Below, piece by piece: positions 63,344 to 64,000 of a stretch of DNA of 64,000 nt (positions are counted from its first letter, which is position 1; the number at the start of each line of letters is the position of its first letter). The position numbers and the translations under genes are program-made. The stretch comes from Corynebacterium tuberculostearicum (GTDB taxonomy: Bacteria > Actinomycetota > Actinomycetes > Mycobacteriales > Mycobacteriaceae). The stretch covers positions 1,178,001-1,242,000 of the forward strand of contig NZ_CP073092.1 in assembly GCF_030506365.1 (NCBI RefSeq), written 5' to 3'. The notes beneath the pieces are model-generated. The model was not told where the DNA came from and searched no databases. It was given only the letters and a program-made list of their open reading frames with translations.

Positions 63344-63698
63344 GCCTCTACTGTAGCGGTGTCATGGTGCGGGCGTTGCGCCCTATGCGTTATACTTGTC
63401 CGCGACTGGTAGGAAACCGGAAAGTTTTAGCTCCCCTTTCCTATGCATTCGGGCCCAGAGAAGTATTTTTGCCCGCAGTCGTTTCTTGATTTCTTCCGGT
63501 TCGTGCACTAGCTGTGCGAAGTCTCCACAAGGACACGGAAGAGGCCTCATACTTATTGCCCGGCAGGACGCACATGCGCCTTGGCACGAGGGCGAGAAGT
63601 CCTAGAAAAATACACATTGGCTTCCAGTGCAACGCCGCGAGCATAGGCTGCGGCGGCTCCCGCATAATCGGACCTGGTCAAGCAACGAAAGGATATCC
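63344..63698 (+). promoter_or_regulatory. Intergenic region with long rho leader
   Basis: 355 bases without a credible gene. A -10 TATACT at 63391-63396 would start rho about 300 bases before its GTG. AAAGGA precedes the start codon. The leader includes a C-rich stretch (CTCCCCTTTCC) and several short dyads, such as CGGGCCCAGAGAAG..TTGCCCG, which could form stems. Long leaders are known where rho is autoregulated. No strong hairpin-T-run terminator was seen. Confidence 0.45.
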
Positions 63699-64000
63699 GT
63701 GAGCGAAACGGACAACACCGCAGCACAGGATCTTGCATCCCTGAAGCTGCCGGAATTGCGCAAAATGGCCGCAGAGCGCGGCCTACGTGGTGTCTCTGCC
63801 CTGCGCAAGGGGGATCTCATCACCGCCATCAAGACCGGACAGGTTCCGCCCAAGGCCAAGGCCAAGGTGGAAAAGGCCGCTCAGGTAGAAAAGGCGGACA
63901 AGGCAGAGAAGCCTGAGAAGGCAGATAAGCCGCGCAATAAGGCGCAGGATGAAGCGCCGCACAAGGCGGAAAAGCAGGAAGAATCCAGCGAGAAGAAGGA
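63699..64000 (+). CDS. rho: Transcription termination factor Rho (N-terminal part, cut by window end)
   Basis: The first ~100 residues of Rho. GTG at 63699 with AAAGGA. It has the Rho_N SAP-like helix pair (LASLKLPELRKMAAERGLRG then LRKGDLITAIK), followed by a Lys/Glu/Ala-rich linker (KAEKPEKADKP). Such a long charged insert is characteristic of actinobacterial Rho. The ATPase and RNA-binding parts are outside the window. Synteny (moa genes, FadD, rho) supports the call. Confidence 0.93.
   Translation, partial: MSETDNTAAQDLASLKLPELRKMAAERGLRGVSALRKGDLITAIKTGQVPPKAKAKVEKAAQVEKADKAEKPEKADKPRNKAQDEAPHKAEKQEESSEKK

Overview
The window reads as a chromosomal segment of a Corynebacterium species. 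The order argS-lysA / hom-thrB / ArnR-type regulator / molybdenum-cofactor genes / acyl-CoA ligase / rho matches the layout I know from Corynebacterium glutamicum. Several genes have actinobacterial traits, such as leaderless-looking starts, a 13E12-type HNH protein and an SbcD variant typical of actinobacteria. Most of the window is G+C-rich. The first ~10.4 kb is visibly richer in A/T and looks acquired.

Layout. (1) 1-10.4 kb: a restriction/defence island. A C5-cytosine DNA methyltransferase, cut by the window start, carries a C-terminal MutY/Nth-like iron-sulfur glycosylase domain. It converges on a tightly packed minus-strand operon: Z1-domain ATPase, PD-(D/E)XK nuclease, a GHKL ATPase, an unrecognised protein, a DUF6339-like protein and a second, MORC/MutL-like GHKL ATPase. 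(2) 10.4-21.7 kb: NUDIX hydrolase, then the histidine-utilisation locus (YjiH-like membrane protein, hutG, permease, IclR regulator, hutH, flavin reductase, hutU, hutI) with a secreted SGNH hydrolase inserted. An exact match to the HutR operator consensus lies between the permease and the regulator. (3) 21.7-27.7 kb: DEAD-box helicase, two HNH proteins, a small membrane protein and putP. (4) 27.8-36.5 kb: an apparent DNA-repair operon, SNF2 helicase / SWIM protein / SbcD-like / SbcC-like, followed by a MarR regulator and small proteins. (5) 36.6-40.2 kb: Na+/drug-type ABC exporter, TipA-like MerR regulator and tRNA-Arg(CCG). (6) 40.3-50.6 kb: secreted alpha/beta hydrolase, lutABC lactate oxidation, argS-lysA and hom-thrB. 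(7) 50.6-61.5 kb: ArnR-like Fe-S regulator, molybdate transporter with fused ModB-ModC, DUF2249 protein, two polytopic membrane proteins and a NirK-like copper protein with a fused plastocyanin domain. A cluster of 17-bp repeats follows, then mobA-moaC-moeA-moaA. (8) 61.5-64 kb: acyl-CoA ligase, a long leader, and the start of rho, cut by the window end.

How it fits together. The hut genes form a complete histidine-to-glutamate route with a permease and regulator. The mod and moa/moe/mob genes supply molybdenum cofactor, yet no molybdoenzyme gene is visible in the window. In C. glutamicum the nar operon occupies this position; here a copper protein with membrane partners sits there instead. 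The best candidate for a little-described system is the island in the first 10.4 kb, above all the methyltransferase fused to a glycosylase-like domain.
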